From Parerythrobacter_A sp963838735 (lineage in GTDB: Bacteria; Pseudomonadota; Alphaproteobacteria; Sphingomonadales; Sphingomonadaceae): a DNA stretch of 64,000 bases. The notes under the pieces were generated by a model that saw only the letters and a program-made list of their open reading frames with translations, was not told where the DNA came from and searched no databases. The first letter of the stretch is position 1, and the number at the start of each line of letters is the position of its first letter. Below, piece by piece: positions 41,098 to 48,640 of the stretch. The stretch lies in contig CAWISG010000006.1 of the NCBI GenBank assembly GCA_963838735.1, forward strand, positions 62,001-126,000, in the 5' to 3' direction. The position numbers and the translations under genes are program-made.

Positions 41098-41907
41098 ATG
41101 GCTGAACAACCCAAACCCCTGATGCCGCACGCCACCGCGACCTGGCTGGTCGATAATACCGGTCTCGGCTTCGAACAGATTGCCGCGTTCTGCGGCATCC
41201 ACATCCTCGAAGTGCAGGCGATGGCCGACGATCTGGCGGGCAGCAAATATACCGGGCGCGACCCCGTGCATTCGGGCGAGCTGACGCAGGACGAGATCGA
41301 CAAGGGCGAGGCCGACGGCGATTACCGGCTGGTCATGCAGAAGGCGCCCGTCGAAGTGACGCGCACCAAGGGGCCGCGTTACACGCCGGTATCCAAGCGG
41401 CAGGACAAGCCCGACGGCATCGCCTGGGTGCTGCGCAATCACCCCGAAGTATCGGATGCGCAAATTTCCAAGTTGATCGGCACGACCCGCAATACGATCA
41501 ATGCGATTCGCGAGCGCAGCCACTGGAACATCCAGAACATCCAGCCTAAGGATCCAGTGACGGTCGGCCTATGCGCGCAGCGCGAGCTGGACGCCGTGGT
41601 CGCCAAGGCCACGGAACGCGCCGAAAAGCAGGCGATCAAGGATGGGACGGTCGAGGAAGCGCCCGCCGACGACACCGACACCATGGTCGAGAAGGTCAGC
41701 GACGAGGATCGTCTGATCGAACAGCTGCGCGCCGAACGTGCCGAAAACGAAAAGGTCGCCGCCGAAGCCGCGCAGGAAGCCGAAGCCGCTGCCTGGCTGG
41801 AAGCGAAGCGCGCCACCGAGGACGGCGAATCGCCCCCGGCCCCCGCAGAAGCAGAACCGGCTCCCGCAGCCGATACGCCTGCCGAAACGCCAGACGCCGA
41901 TGGCTGA
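41098..41907 (+). CDS. trcR: Cell cycle transcriptional regulator TrcR (DUF1013)
   Basis: A 269-residue protein. Its first 170 residues match DUF1013/TrcR, which associates with RNA polymerase and regulates cell-cycle genes in Caulobacter (established for the family). Visible are Ala-Thr-Trp-Leu-Val-Asp-Asn-Thr-Gly-Leu, Gln-Ile-Ala-Ala-Phe-Cys-Gly and Lys-Arg-Gln-Asp-Lys-Pro-Asp-Gly-Ile-Ala-Trp. The HTH-like Ile-Ser-Lys-Leu-Ile-Gly-Thr-Thr-Arg-Asn-Thr-Ile follows. The C-terminal hundred residues are an acidic Ala/Glu/Pro-rich tail. Overlaps the acyl-CoA ligase gene by 8 bases. Confidence 0.9.
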   Translation: MAEQPKPLMPHATATWLVDNTGLGFEQIAAFCGIHILEVQAMADDLAGSKYTGRDPVHSGELTQDEIDKGEADGDYRLVMQKAPVEVTRTKGPRYTPVSKRQDKPDGIAWVLRNHPEVSDAQISKLIGTTRNTINAIRERSHWNIQNIQPKDPVTVGLCAQRELDAVVAKATERAEKQAIKDGTVEEAPADDTDTMVEKVSDEDRLIEQLRAERAENEKVAAEAAQEAEAAAWLEAKRATEDGESPPAPAEAEPAPAADTPAETPDADG

Positions 41908-43594
41908 CACGGTCACCGTCATCGGACCTGACATGGCCGGGGGTGCGTATCACCATCCGGTTACCTGGGATTATGCCATCGACGCACGCCCCCTGCCTGA
42001 AATCTTCGCGGCGCAGGCCGAAGCGCGCCCGAAAGCGCCGTTGGTCGATTTTCTCGGCCGAACATACGATTACGCGACGCTACATGCCGAGGCGCAACGC
42101 TTCGCTGCCGGACTGTTACGGATGGGTGTGGGTCGGGGTGACCGGGTTGGCCTGTTCCTTCCCAATGTGCCGATTTACATTTCCGCCTATTACGGCGCGA
42201 TGATGGTCGGCGCGGTGACGGTAAACTTCTCGCCGCTCTACACCGTCGAAGAATTGAGCGCACAGGTCGAAGATTCCGGCGCGCGCGTGATGGTCACGAT
42301 CGATTCCGCCGCGTTGCTGCCGACCGCGCTGGAAGTGCTGAACGGCTCTTCCCTGCGCGAGCTCGTCGTCGGGCGGCTCGGCACGATGCTGTCGCCGGTG
42401 AAGCGCATCGCGCTGAAGGTGCTGGGCCGCAAGAGCATCTCCGCCATTCCAGACCGCAGCGATGTGCATGGCTGGGCCGATATGCTCGCCGAACCGGTGG
42501 CGAAGCTGCCGGATCTTGCCGTTACCGACCTCGCGCTGTTGCAATATACCGGCGGCACGACCGGACGGCCCAAGGGCGCGATGCTGACGCACGAGAACCT
42601 GTCGTCCAATGCCTTGCAGGTCGACTCCATCGATCCGTTCGACCGCGACGATGCCGATATCGTGATGGGCGCGTTGCCGTTGTTCCATGTTTTTGCGAAC
42701 ACCTGCGTGCTGAACCGCACGGTGGCCAAGGGCGGGATGATCGCGATGGTGCCGCGCTTCGAACCCAAGCAAGTGCTGAAAACGATCGAGCGCGTCGGCG
42801 CGACCGCGTTTCCCGGCGTGCCGACCATGTACCAGGCGCTGCTGGACAATCCGGCGATGGCGAAGGCCGACCTGTCCTCGCTGCGCATCTGCATTTCCGG
42901 GGGCGCGGCGTTGGCTGCGCCCGTGCGCGAGGCGTTCGAGGAAAAGACCGGAGCGCGGCTGGTGGAGGGCTATGGCCTCACCGAAAGCAGCGGCGTCGTT
43001 TCCACCAATCCTTATGAGGGCAAACGCAAGCCGGGCACCATCGGCCAGCTGCTGCCGCAGACGCGGGTCATGCTGCTCGACAAGGAAGATGCGACGAAAC
43101 CCGCACCCGATGGCGAGCCGGGCGAACTGGTGGTGCGTGGGCCGCAGGTCATGCAGGGATACTGGAACCGCCCCGAAGCGGCCGCCGATGCCTTTGCCCG
43201 GTTCGATGGTGAACAATGGCTGCGCACCGGCGATATCGCGACGGTGGACGAAGACAATTTCCTGAAGATCGTGGACCGCAGCAAGGACATGATTTCGGTG
43301 GGCGGGTTCAAGGTTTTCCCCAGCCAGGTCGAGGACGTGCTGGTCCGCCACGATGCGGTGCGCGAAGTATTGGTGATCGGTGTGCCCGACGATTATCTCG
43401 GCGAGACACCGCGCGCCTTCATCACGCTGAACGACGATGCCGGCGACACCAGCGGCGACGATCTGCGCGAATGGCTGAACGGCCGCATCGGCAAGCACGA
43501 ACGGGTGTCGGGCGTGGTTATTCGCGACGAATTGCCCAAGACCATGATCGGCAAGCTGGACCGCAAGGCCCTGCGCGCCGAAGTGCTCGACTAA
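41900..43594 (+). CDS. Long-chain fatty acid-CoA ligase (AMP-forming)
   Basis: A 564-residue acyl-adenylate-forming enzyme. The P-loop is Tyr-Thr-Gly-Gly-Thr-Thr-Gly-Arg-Pro-Lys-Gly (about 216-226), then Gly-Tyr-Gly-Leu-Thr-Glu-Ser-Ser and Trp-Leu-Arg-Thr-Gly-Asp-Ile-Ala. The hinge is Asp-Arg-Ser-Lys-Asp, and Lys-Thr-Met-Ile-Gly-Lys carries the catalytic Lys. It activates fatty acids for degradation or lipid synthesis; chain length is not readable from sequence. ATG 41900 overlaps trcR, so expression is linked to that regulator. Confidence 0.93.
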   Translation: MADTVTVIGPDMAGGAYHHPVTWDYAIDARPLPEIFAAQAEARPKAPLVDFLGRTYDYATLHAEAQRFAAGLLRMGVGRGDRVGLFLPNVPIYISAYYGAMMVGAVTVNFSPLYTVEELSAQVEDSGARVMVTIDSAALLPTALEVLNGSSLRELVVGRLGTMLSPVKRIALKVLGRKSISAIPDRSDVHGWADMLAEPVAKLPDLAVTDLALLQYTGGTTGRPKGAMLTHENLSSNALQVDSIDPFDRDDADIVMGALPLFHVFANTCVLNRTVAKGGMIAMVPRFEPKQVLKTIERVGATAFPGVPTMYQALLDNPAMAKADLSSLRICISGGAALAAPVREAFEEKTGARLVEGYGLTESSGVVSTNPYEGKRKPGTIGQLLPQTRVMLLDKEDATKPAPDGEPGELVVRGPQVMQGYWNRPEAAADAFARFDGEQWLRTGDIATVDEDNFLKIVDRSKDMISVGGFKVFPSQVEDVLVRHDAVREVLVIGVPDDYLGETPRAFITLNDDAGDTSGDDLREWLNGRIGKHERVSGVVIRDELPKTMIGKLDRKALRAEVLD

Positions 43595-43641
43595 CCGACG
43601 TTTTGACCAGCGCCGCTAACTGGCGTCCTTAACCGGCGCCC

Positions 43642-44121
43642 CTAACTGGCAACGGTAAGAACCAAGTCGTCCTTTTCGGGAACGTCGGCGCGCGCCTTGC
43701 CCTGGCTGCCCGACTGCGCCTGTCCACCATCGCGGTGAGCGAACTTCCCCTCGACCTGCGCGCCTTGCTCGATGGTGATCGAATCGTAGCGTATATCGCC
43801 TTCGACTCGCGCGGAAGCCAGCACCACCAGATCGCGCGCGACGATGGATCCCTGTACCGTGCCCGCAACGCGGGCGGTTTCGGCGTCGATAGCGCCGTTG
43901 ATCGTGCTTGCCTCGCCCTGCACTAGCGAGGCGCAGGCGATGTCGCCCTCGATGCGTCCGTCGACATGCAGTTCGGTGGTGGCGGCGATGTTGCCGGTGA
44001 TGGTCACATCCTGCCCGATGATCGAGAACGTACCCTGCCCGCCCGAAGAATTACCGCGCGCCATGGGCTTGGTCGCCTGCTTTTCCGGATAGGGGCGCGC
44101 TTCGGGCTTTTTCGAGAACAT
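43642..44121 (-). CDS. Bactofilin
   Basis: A 159-residue polymer-forming cytoskeletal protein. The DUF583 beta-helix core spans about 33-130 with repeated Val-X-Gly-X-Ile/Val strands (Gly-Asn-Ile, Gly-Arg-Ile-Glu-Gly-Asp-Ile, Gly-Thr-Val-Gln-Gly-Ser-Ile). The N-terminal tail (Met-Phe-Ser-Lys-Lys-Pro) could touch membrane, and the C-terminus is disordered. Bactofilins scaffold wall enzymes at particular sites. The upstream M23 peptidase gene overlaps it by 71 bases, a strong hint of joint function. Confidence 0.93.
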   Translation of the reverse strand: MFSKKPEARPYPEKQATKPMARGNSSGGQGTFSIIGQDVTITGNIAATTELHVDGRIEGDIACASLVQGEASTINGAIDAETARVAGTVQGSIVARDLVVLASARVEGDIRYDSITIEQGAQVEGKFAHRDGGQAQSGSQGKARADVPEKDDLVLTVAS

Positions 44122-45250
44122 GGGGGGCTTTCTCCAGAAAGGGGCGGGGGTTCACGGCGCGACCGTCGATCCGAACCTCGAAGTGCAGATGCGGACCGGT
44201 GGATCGCCCGGTGCTGCCGATGGCCCCGATAACCGCGCCGGCGGGCACGCGCTGGCCGAGGGTGGCACCAAGGCGTGACATATGGGCATAGCGTGTCATC
44301 AGGCCGTTACCGTGGTCGATTTCGACGGTGATACCGTAACCCGACTTGCGTCCGGCGAAACGTACCTTACCTGCAGCGGCGGCGTAGATTGGCGCGCCGG
44401 TCGGACCACGGAAGTCGAGGCCGCTATGCATCGCGGCAGCGCCGGTGAACGGATCGCGGCGATAGCCGAAGCTGGAAGACACCATCTCCACCTTGGCGGG
44501 CGCGACTTGCGGTATACCGTCGAGCGAGCGTTCCAGCGCCGCCATCCGCGCAAGGCTGAGGCCGAGACGTTCGAACCGCGGATCGAGCGACCCGTCGGCA
44601 GCGGACGCCAGCGTTTCCAGCGGACCACCCATTGCGGCGTGTGCGGCCTGCGCGTCACTGCTGCGCAGCATGGCGTCGGGGTTTAGACCGAACTGGCGTA
44701 TCGCCGCTTTGGCGCGTGCCGAACGGCGATCGGCGAACCGGGTCAGCCTTTCAACGAACAATAGCTGGCGGGCCTCAACTTCGGCGAGACCGGCGGCTTC
44801 GGGAAACAGCGCACCCACCTTTTCAACCGTAGCCTGCGCTTCGGATGCCGAATCGGACACCGTTTCGCCCTGCCGCGCATCTTCGGGAAGCGTTTCGACC
44901 ATCGATTCGATGAAATCCTGCCGCACCTTGAGGTCGGCGGCGACATCGTCGATCTCGGTCGAGTATTCGCCCATCCGCTCCTCGACAGTAGCAACACGGG
45001 CCTCGCGTTGCAGCAGCGATACGCGCTCGCTCTCGGCGCTGTAGTGCTGCCACGCCATGATCGCCATCGACAGCGCCCAGACAAGCGCGGCGAACAGCGC
45101 GGCAGTTGCTGCGAACAACTGGACGCGCGAGGTAAGTTTGATGAAACGGACCTGGCCCTGCGAACGCATGAAAAACTCGCGTTCCGGAAACCGTTTTGTC
45201 AGGCGGGCGACCAGGCCTCCCGCGGTGCTAGTATGTGTGATGCGACCCAC
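44051..45250 (-). CDS. M23 metallopeptidase coupled to bactofilin
   Basis: A 399-residue inner-membrane-anchored endopeptidase. One transmembrane helix (about 44-66), a coiled-coil periplasmic region (about 75-240), then an M23 domain (about 260-375) with intact zinc ligands His-Ser-Gly-Leu-Asp and His-Leu-His-Phe-Glu-Val. The coiled coil may control access to peptidoglycan. Start GTG 45250 keeps the conserved Arg-Glu-Phe-Phe-Met-Arg-Ser segment; ATG 45169 would lose it. Its last 23 codons overlap bactofilin in another frame. Confidence 0.88.
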   Translation of the reverse strand: MGRITHTSTAGGLVARLTKRFPEREFFMRSQGQVRFIKLTSRVQLFAATAALFAALVWALSMAIMAWQHYSAESERVSLLQREARVATVEERMGEYSTEIDDVAADLKVRQDFIESMVETLPEDARQGETVSDSASEAQATVEKVGALFPEAAGLAEVEARQLLFVERLTRFADRRSARAKAAIRQFGLNPDAMLRSSDAQAAHAAMGGPLETLASAADGSLDPRFERLGLSLARMAALERSLDGIPQVAPAKVEMVSSSFGYRRDPFTGAAAMHSGLDFRGPTGAPIYAAAAGKVRFAGRKSGYGITVEIDHGNGLMTRYAHMSRLGATLGQRVPAGAVIGAIGSTGRSTGPHLHFEVRIDGRAVNPRPFLEKAPHVLEKARSAPLSGKAGDQAHGAR

Positions 45251-45468
45251 CCTACTATCGTTTTCGATTAGTGAATGTTGGGTATCACGCGTTTTTACGG
45301 GGGTCGAATCCGCGCGGGCACGGAACGGTCAAGCCGAAAGACTCCCACGACGAACCGTTTGCGGCCGCAATTCTGCCGTAACGGTTAAGCGGTTAATGGC
45401 GAAAGGCCCGGTCCGGTTCCCGCGGAATCCTGATTTTTTAACCAACAGGTCTGCTAGTCAGGTCTGCG

Positions 45469-46188
45469 ATGATTCCCGACGCAGTACTCTCCCGGCCAGG
45501 TTTCGGCGCAGATATCGCCGGAACACAGCGGCGTATCGGCTTGCTGGGCGGCAGCTTCAATCCCGCACATGGCGGGCACCGGCGCATCTCGCTATTTGCG
45601 CGCGCCGCCCTGGGGCTGGACGAGGTATGGTGGCTGGTGTCGCCCGCCAATCCCCTCAAACCGGCAAAGGGCATGGCCCCGCTGGAAACGCGCTACCGTT
45701 CGGCGCTGGTGCAGGCGCGGCGCGCACCGATTCGCGTCACTGCCATCGAGGCGCAGCTGGGCACGCGCTACACCGCCGATACGCTTGCGGCGGTGGCGGC
45801 GCGGTACCCTCGATGCGCGTTCGTGTGGTTGATGGGGTCGGACAATCTGGCGCAATTCCACCGCTGGCGGGCATGGCGGCGAATCGCGCGGACAATGCCG
45901 ATTGCGGTTATCGCGCGACCCGGATATGCTGGCGATGCTGTTGCGGGTCCGGCAACGGCCTGGTTGCGGCGGTTCCGTCGTCCGCTCGCCAGCTTCGTTG
46001 CCGCGGACCGCTGGAGCGCCCCTGCCCTGCTGACCCTGCGTTTCGATCCCGACAGCCGGTCCGCCACCGCCCTGCGCGATGCGGACCCCGATTGGGCAAG
46101 CCAATACCTTTCAGCATCCGACGCCGCGCTTTACGATCAGGTCACGCACCGTCCGATAGGCTGTCCGGCAGGCGGCTCTCGCAGATGA
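45469..46188 (+). CDS. nadD: Nicotinate-nucleotide adenylyltransferase
   Basis: A 239-residue enzyme adenylating nicotinate mononucleotide in NAD synthesis. The signature Gly-Leu-Leu-Gly-Gly-Ser-Phe-Asn-Pro-Ala-His-Gly-Gly-His (about 24-37) and Met-Gly-Ser-Asp-Asn-Leu are present. The usual SxT/SR motif is replaced by Leu-Asp-Pro/Phe-Asp-Pro-Asp-Ser-Arg-Ser-Ala-Thr near the end. First of the nadD-rsfS-rlmH-envC-ctpA series. The 218 bp upstream is the shared promoter region with the divergent M23/bactofilin genes. Confidence 0.93.
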   Translation: MIPDAVLSRPGFGADIAGTQRRIGLLGGSFNPAHGGHRRISLFARAALGLDEVWWLVSPANPLKPAKGMAPLETRYRSALVQARRAPIRVTAIEAQLGTRYTADTLAAVAARYPRCAFVWLMGSDNLAQFHRWRAWRRIARTMPIAVIARPGYAGDAVAGPATAWLRRFRRPLASFVAADRWSAPALLTLRFDPDSRSATALRDADPDWASQYLSASDAALYDQVTHRPIGCPAGGSRR

Positions 46189-46248
46189 GCTGCCACAACC
46201 CTATATACCCGTGCAGCGGGTGCACCTTCGCATCCCACAGGAGCCCCG

Positions 46249-46698
46249 ATGTCCCCGAATTCCACTCCCGCTCCCCCCGTGCCTGACGCTGCACACAGAC
46301 CTCCGGGAATTGTGCCCGAACCCGGTTCGCTGCTGGCGCATGTCATGGAGCGGCTGGACGAGGACCAGGCGCAGGACGTCGTGACCATCCCGCTGGAGGG
46401 CAAATCCAGCATCGCCGATTACATGGTGATTGCATCGGGCCGCTCGACCCGGCAAGTCGCCTCCATCGCGCAGAAAATGGCGGAAACGGTGAAGCATGCC
46501 GGTTTCGGCCCTGCCAAGCTGGAAGGGCTGCCCGCCGCCGACTGGGTGGTGTTGGATGCGGGCGATGTGGTGATCCACCTGTTCCGCCCTGAAGTGCGCA
46601 CTTTCTATAACCTGGAGCGCATGTGGGGCTTTGGCGACGATACTGCCAATGATTCCCAGGGGGGGCTGGACAGCACGCCGCCGAGCGCGGCACAATAG
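46249..46698 (+). CDS. rsfS: Ribosomal silencing factor RsfS
   Basis: A 149-residue protein. After a Pro-rich leader (1-25) comes the Iojap/RsfS domain (about 28-135) with Ala-Asp-Tyr-Met-Val-Ile-Ala-Ser-Gly-Arg-Ser-Thr-Arg-Gln-Val, Trp-Val-Val-Leu-Asp-Ala-Gly-Asp-Val-Val-Ile-His and Arg-Thr-Phe-Tyr-Asn-Leu-Glu. RsfS binds L14 on the 50S subunit and blocks joining in starvation. rlmH follows after 12 bases. Confidence 0.94.
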   Translation: MSPNSTPAPPVPDAAHRPPGIVPEPGSLLAHVMERLDEDQAQDVVTIPLEGKSSIADYMVIASGRSTRQVASIAQKMAETVKHAGFGPAKLEGLPAADWVVLDAGDVVIHLFRPEVRTFYNLERMWGFGDDTANDSQGGLDSTPPSAAQ

Positions 46699-46710
46699 GT
46701 CTGACGCGCC

Positions 46711-47130
46711 CTGCTCCTCCATATCATTGCACGCGGCAAGATCGGGCGCGGTCCGGAACAGGCGCTGGTCGACCGGTACGAGAAACGCATCGGCTGGCCC
46801 TTCCGCATAACCGAATTACCTGAAACCGGCGGCCAGCTGCGCCCGCCGGTTACGCCGTGCCGCACCGTCCTGCTGGATGAACGCGGCCGCGATCTGACGT
46901 CCGAGAAGCTGGCCGCGACGCTCGGCAACTGGCGCGATGCCGGCACTCGCGAAGCACGCTTCGTGCTGGGTGCTGCCGACGGGCATAGCGCGGCAGAGCG
47001 GGCAGAGGCCGACCTGCTGCTGGCATTCGGCTCCGTGACATGGCCACACCTGCTGGCCCGCGCGATGCTGGCCGAACAGCTCTATCGCGCCACGACGATC
47101 CTTGCCGGGCATCCCTATCACCGAAGCTAG
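46711..47130 (+). CDS. rlmH: 23S rRNA (pseudouridine1915-N3)-methyltransferase RlmH, apparent CTG start
   Basis: A 139-residue SPOUT methyltransferase: Leu-Leu-His-Ile-Ile-Ala-Arg-Gly-Lys-Ile-Gly, Arg-Tyr-Glu-Lys-Arg, Leu-Leu-Asp-Glu-Arg-Gly, Phe-Val-Leu-Gly-Ala-Ala-Asp-Gly-His, and the C-terminal Leu-Ala-Glu-Gln-Leu-Tyr-Arg-Ala with Pro-Tyr-His-Arg. No ATG, GTG or TTG precedes this block: the frame has TGA at 46702-46704, then two codons, then CTG at 46711 where relatives have the initiator Met. AGG of TAGGT lies about 11 bases before it. So CTG (or ATC/ATT just after) must serve as start, or an ATG was mutated or miscalled. The TAG stop lies in the first copy of an 18-bp repeat. Confidence 0.85.
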   Translation: MLLHIIARGKIGRGPEQALVDRYEKRIGWPFRITELPETGGQLRPPVTPCRTVLLDERGRDLTSEKLAATLGNWRDAGTREARFVLGAADGHSAAERAEADLLLAFGSVTWPHLLARAMLAEQLYRATTILAGHPYHRS

Positions 47131-47221
47131 GCCTATCACCGAAGCTAGGCCTATCACCGAATCTTGGCCTATCACCGAAGCTAGGCCTATCACCAAAACT
47201 GGGCCTATCATGGCATTTAGG
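47114..47221. repeat. Six tandem 18-bp repeats over the rlmH end and spacer
   Basis: Six head-to-tail copies of CCTATCACCGAAGCTAGG: units at 47114, 47132, 47150, 47168, 47186 and 47204. Units 1, 2 and 4 are identical, unit 3 differs at three bases, and the last two are more diverged. The first copy contains the final Tyr-His-Arg-Ser-stop codons of rlmH, so later copies repeat that stop codon where intact. Each unit has short complementary ends (CCTA and TAGG), so each could fold a small hairpin. The array fills nearly the whole rlmH-envC gap. Confidence 0.93.
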
Positions 47222-47265
47222 CAAACGGCCTTTTCTTGCAGCACGGATGGTTGCAGGGTCCAGTG

Positions 47266-48525
47266 ATGCGATCCTGTACGACAATGCGCGCCGGAACGGT
47301 CGCGGCGGTTGCCATTGCGGCGCTGTCGTTAGCTACGTTGGCCAGCGGGCAGGGGACCGTCATCGTCGCCGATGCGACCGAGAATGGCGAGACCCTGCGC
47401 GCGCGGCTCGCCGCCGCGCAGCGAAACGCCGCCGCCGCCGAGGCGCGCGGGCGAGAACTGGAAACCGAAGCCCGCGCCGCCACCGAGGCGGCGGAGAAGA
47501 CCGCTCGCGAAGCGGCTGCATTAGCCGCGCGGATTCAGCAGGCGGAAGCGGGCATCGACGCCGCCGAGGCGCGGATTGCGCTGGTCGGGCAGGCGCGCGA
47601 TGCGCTCGATTTGCGGCTGGCGGAGCGGCGCGAACCGCTGGTGCGGCTGACCGGAGCCTTGCAGAAACTGGCGCGCCGTCCGGTGGCATTATCCGTGCTA
47701 CGGCCCGGAACATTGCGCGAAACCGTCTATCTGCGCGCCCTGCTCGACAGTACCGTCCCACAGGTCCGCGCCCGCACCGCCGCCTTGCGAAGCGAGATCG
47801 AGCGGGGCCGTGCGCTGGAACGCGAGGCGAGACAGGCGCTGGCGACGCTGGAATCGACCGAAACCACGCTGGCGGAGCGGCGCAAGAGGCTGGCCACATT
47901 GGAAACGCGGCAAAGGCTGGCGTCACGACGCACTGGCGGCGCTGCTGACCGCGAGAACGAGCGCGCGCTGGCGCTGGCGGAGGAAGCAGGGGACCTCGAT
48001 TCGCTGGTCGACAGCATCGACGCGGTTGGTGCCTTGCGCGAAGAGCTGGCGGCGCTGCCGGGCCCTATGTTGCGGCCAGCGCGGATCGACGCCCGCGCAG
48101 ACACAAGTGCTGGCAGACAGACATCAAACACAACCGCCCCCCGACAGCAGGACGGCACCCCGCCGCCCGCCTTCCGCCTGCCGGTCATCGGGCGCACGCT
48201 GGCCGGATTCGGCACGCGCGATGCCAGCGGCGTGGTCAACACTGGACTGGCATTGCGTCCAAGCGACGGGGCGCAGGTGGTTGCACCTGCCGCCGGCCGT
48301 GTAGCGTTTTCCGGCCCCTATCGCGGCTATGACCGCATCGTGATTCTCGAACATGATGGCGCGCTGACCAGCCTCGTCACCGGCCTTGCCCGCGCCGATG
48401 TCGCGGTGGGCGACGAACTGGTCGCTGGCGCACCGCTCGGCGTGGCGGGCACGGGCGACCCGACCGTGACATTGGAAATCAGGCGCGATGGCCGCCCGGT
48501 CGATCCGCTGCGGTACGTTAGGTAA
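47266..48525 (+). CDS. envC: EnvC-like murein hydrolase activator, degenerate LytM domain
   Basis: A 419-residue exported protein: signal peptide (about 1-30, ending Leu-Ala-Ser-Gly-Gln), a long Ala/Glu/Arg-rich coiled coil (about 40-265), and a C-terminal LytM-like domain (about 315-415). The zinc positions are lost: Asn-Thr-Gly-Leu-Ala-Leu replaces His-X-X-X-Asp, and Leu-Glu-Ile-Arg lacks the His-X-His. This is the arrangement of EnvC, which activates amidases at the division septum rather than cutting peptidoglycan. Start ATG 47266; TTG 47236, GTG 47263 and ATG 47284 are alternatives. Confidence 0.85.
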   Translation: MRSCTTMRAGTVAAVAIAALSLATLASGQGTVIVADATENGETLRARLAAAQRNAAAAEARGRELETEARAATEAAEKTAREAAALAARIQQAEAGIDAAEARIALVGQARDALDLRLAERREPLVRLTGALQKLARRPVALSVLRPGTLRETVYLRALLDSTVPQVRARTAALRSEIERGRALEREARQALATLESTETTLAERRKRLATLETRQRLASRRTGGAADRENERALALAEEAGDLDSLVDSIDAVGALREELAALPGPMLRPARIDARADTSAGRQTSNTTAPRQQDGTPPPAFRLPVIGRTLAGFGTRDASGVVNTGLALRPSDGAQVVAPAAGRVAFSGPYRGYDRIVILEHDGALTSLVTGLARADVAVGDELVAGAPLGVAGTGDPTVTLEIRRDGRPVDPLRYVR

Positions 48526-48640
48526 ACCTTGCGCAACCGACCCCGAACGGGACGCCCGCAGCGCCCGCACCGCCTCAGCTAGCGTTCACCCCGCGCGCGC
48601 GATATGAAGTCCGGACCCACACAAAGGCTGATCCAATATC

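Noticed and set aside
42116..43498. A 460-codon leftward frame opposite the acyl-CoA ligase
   Set aside because: Antisense shadow of a complete adenylate-forming enzyme.
43605..43655. Repeated CTAACTGGC motifs after the acyl-CoA ligase
   Set aside because: Only two exact short copies in a 47-bp spacer; no structure or period convincing enough to call a repeat element.
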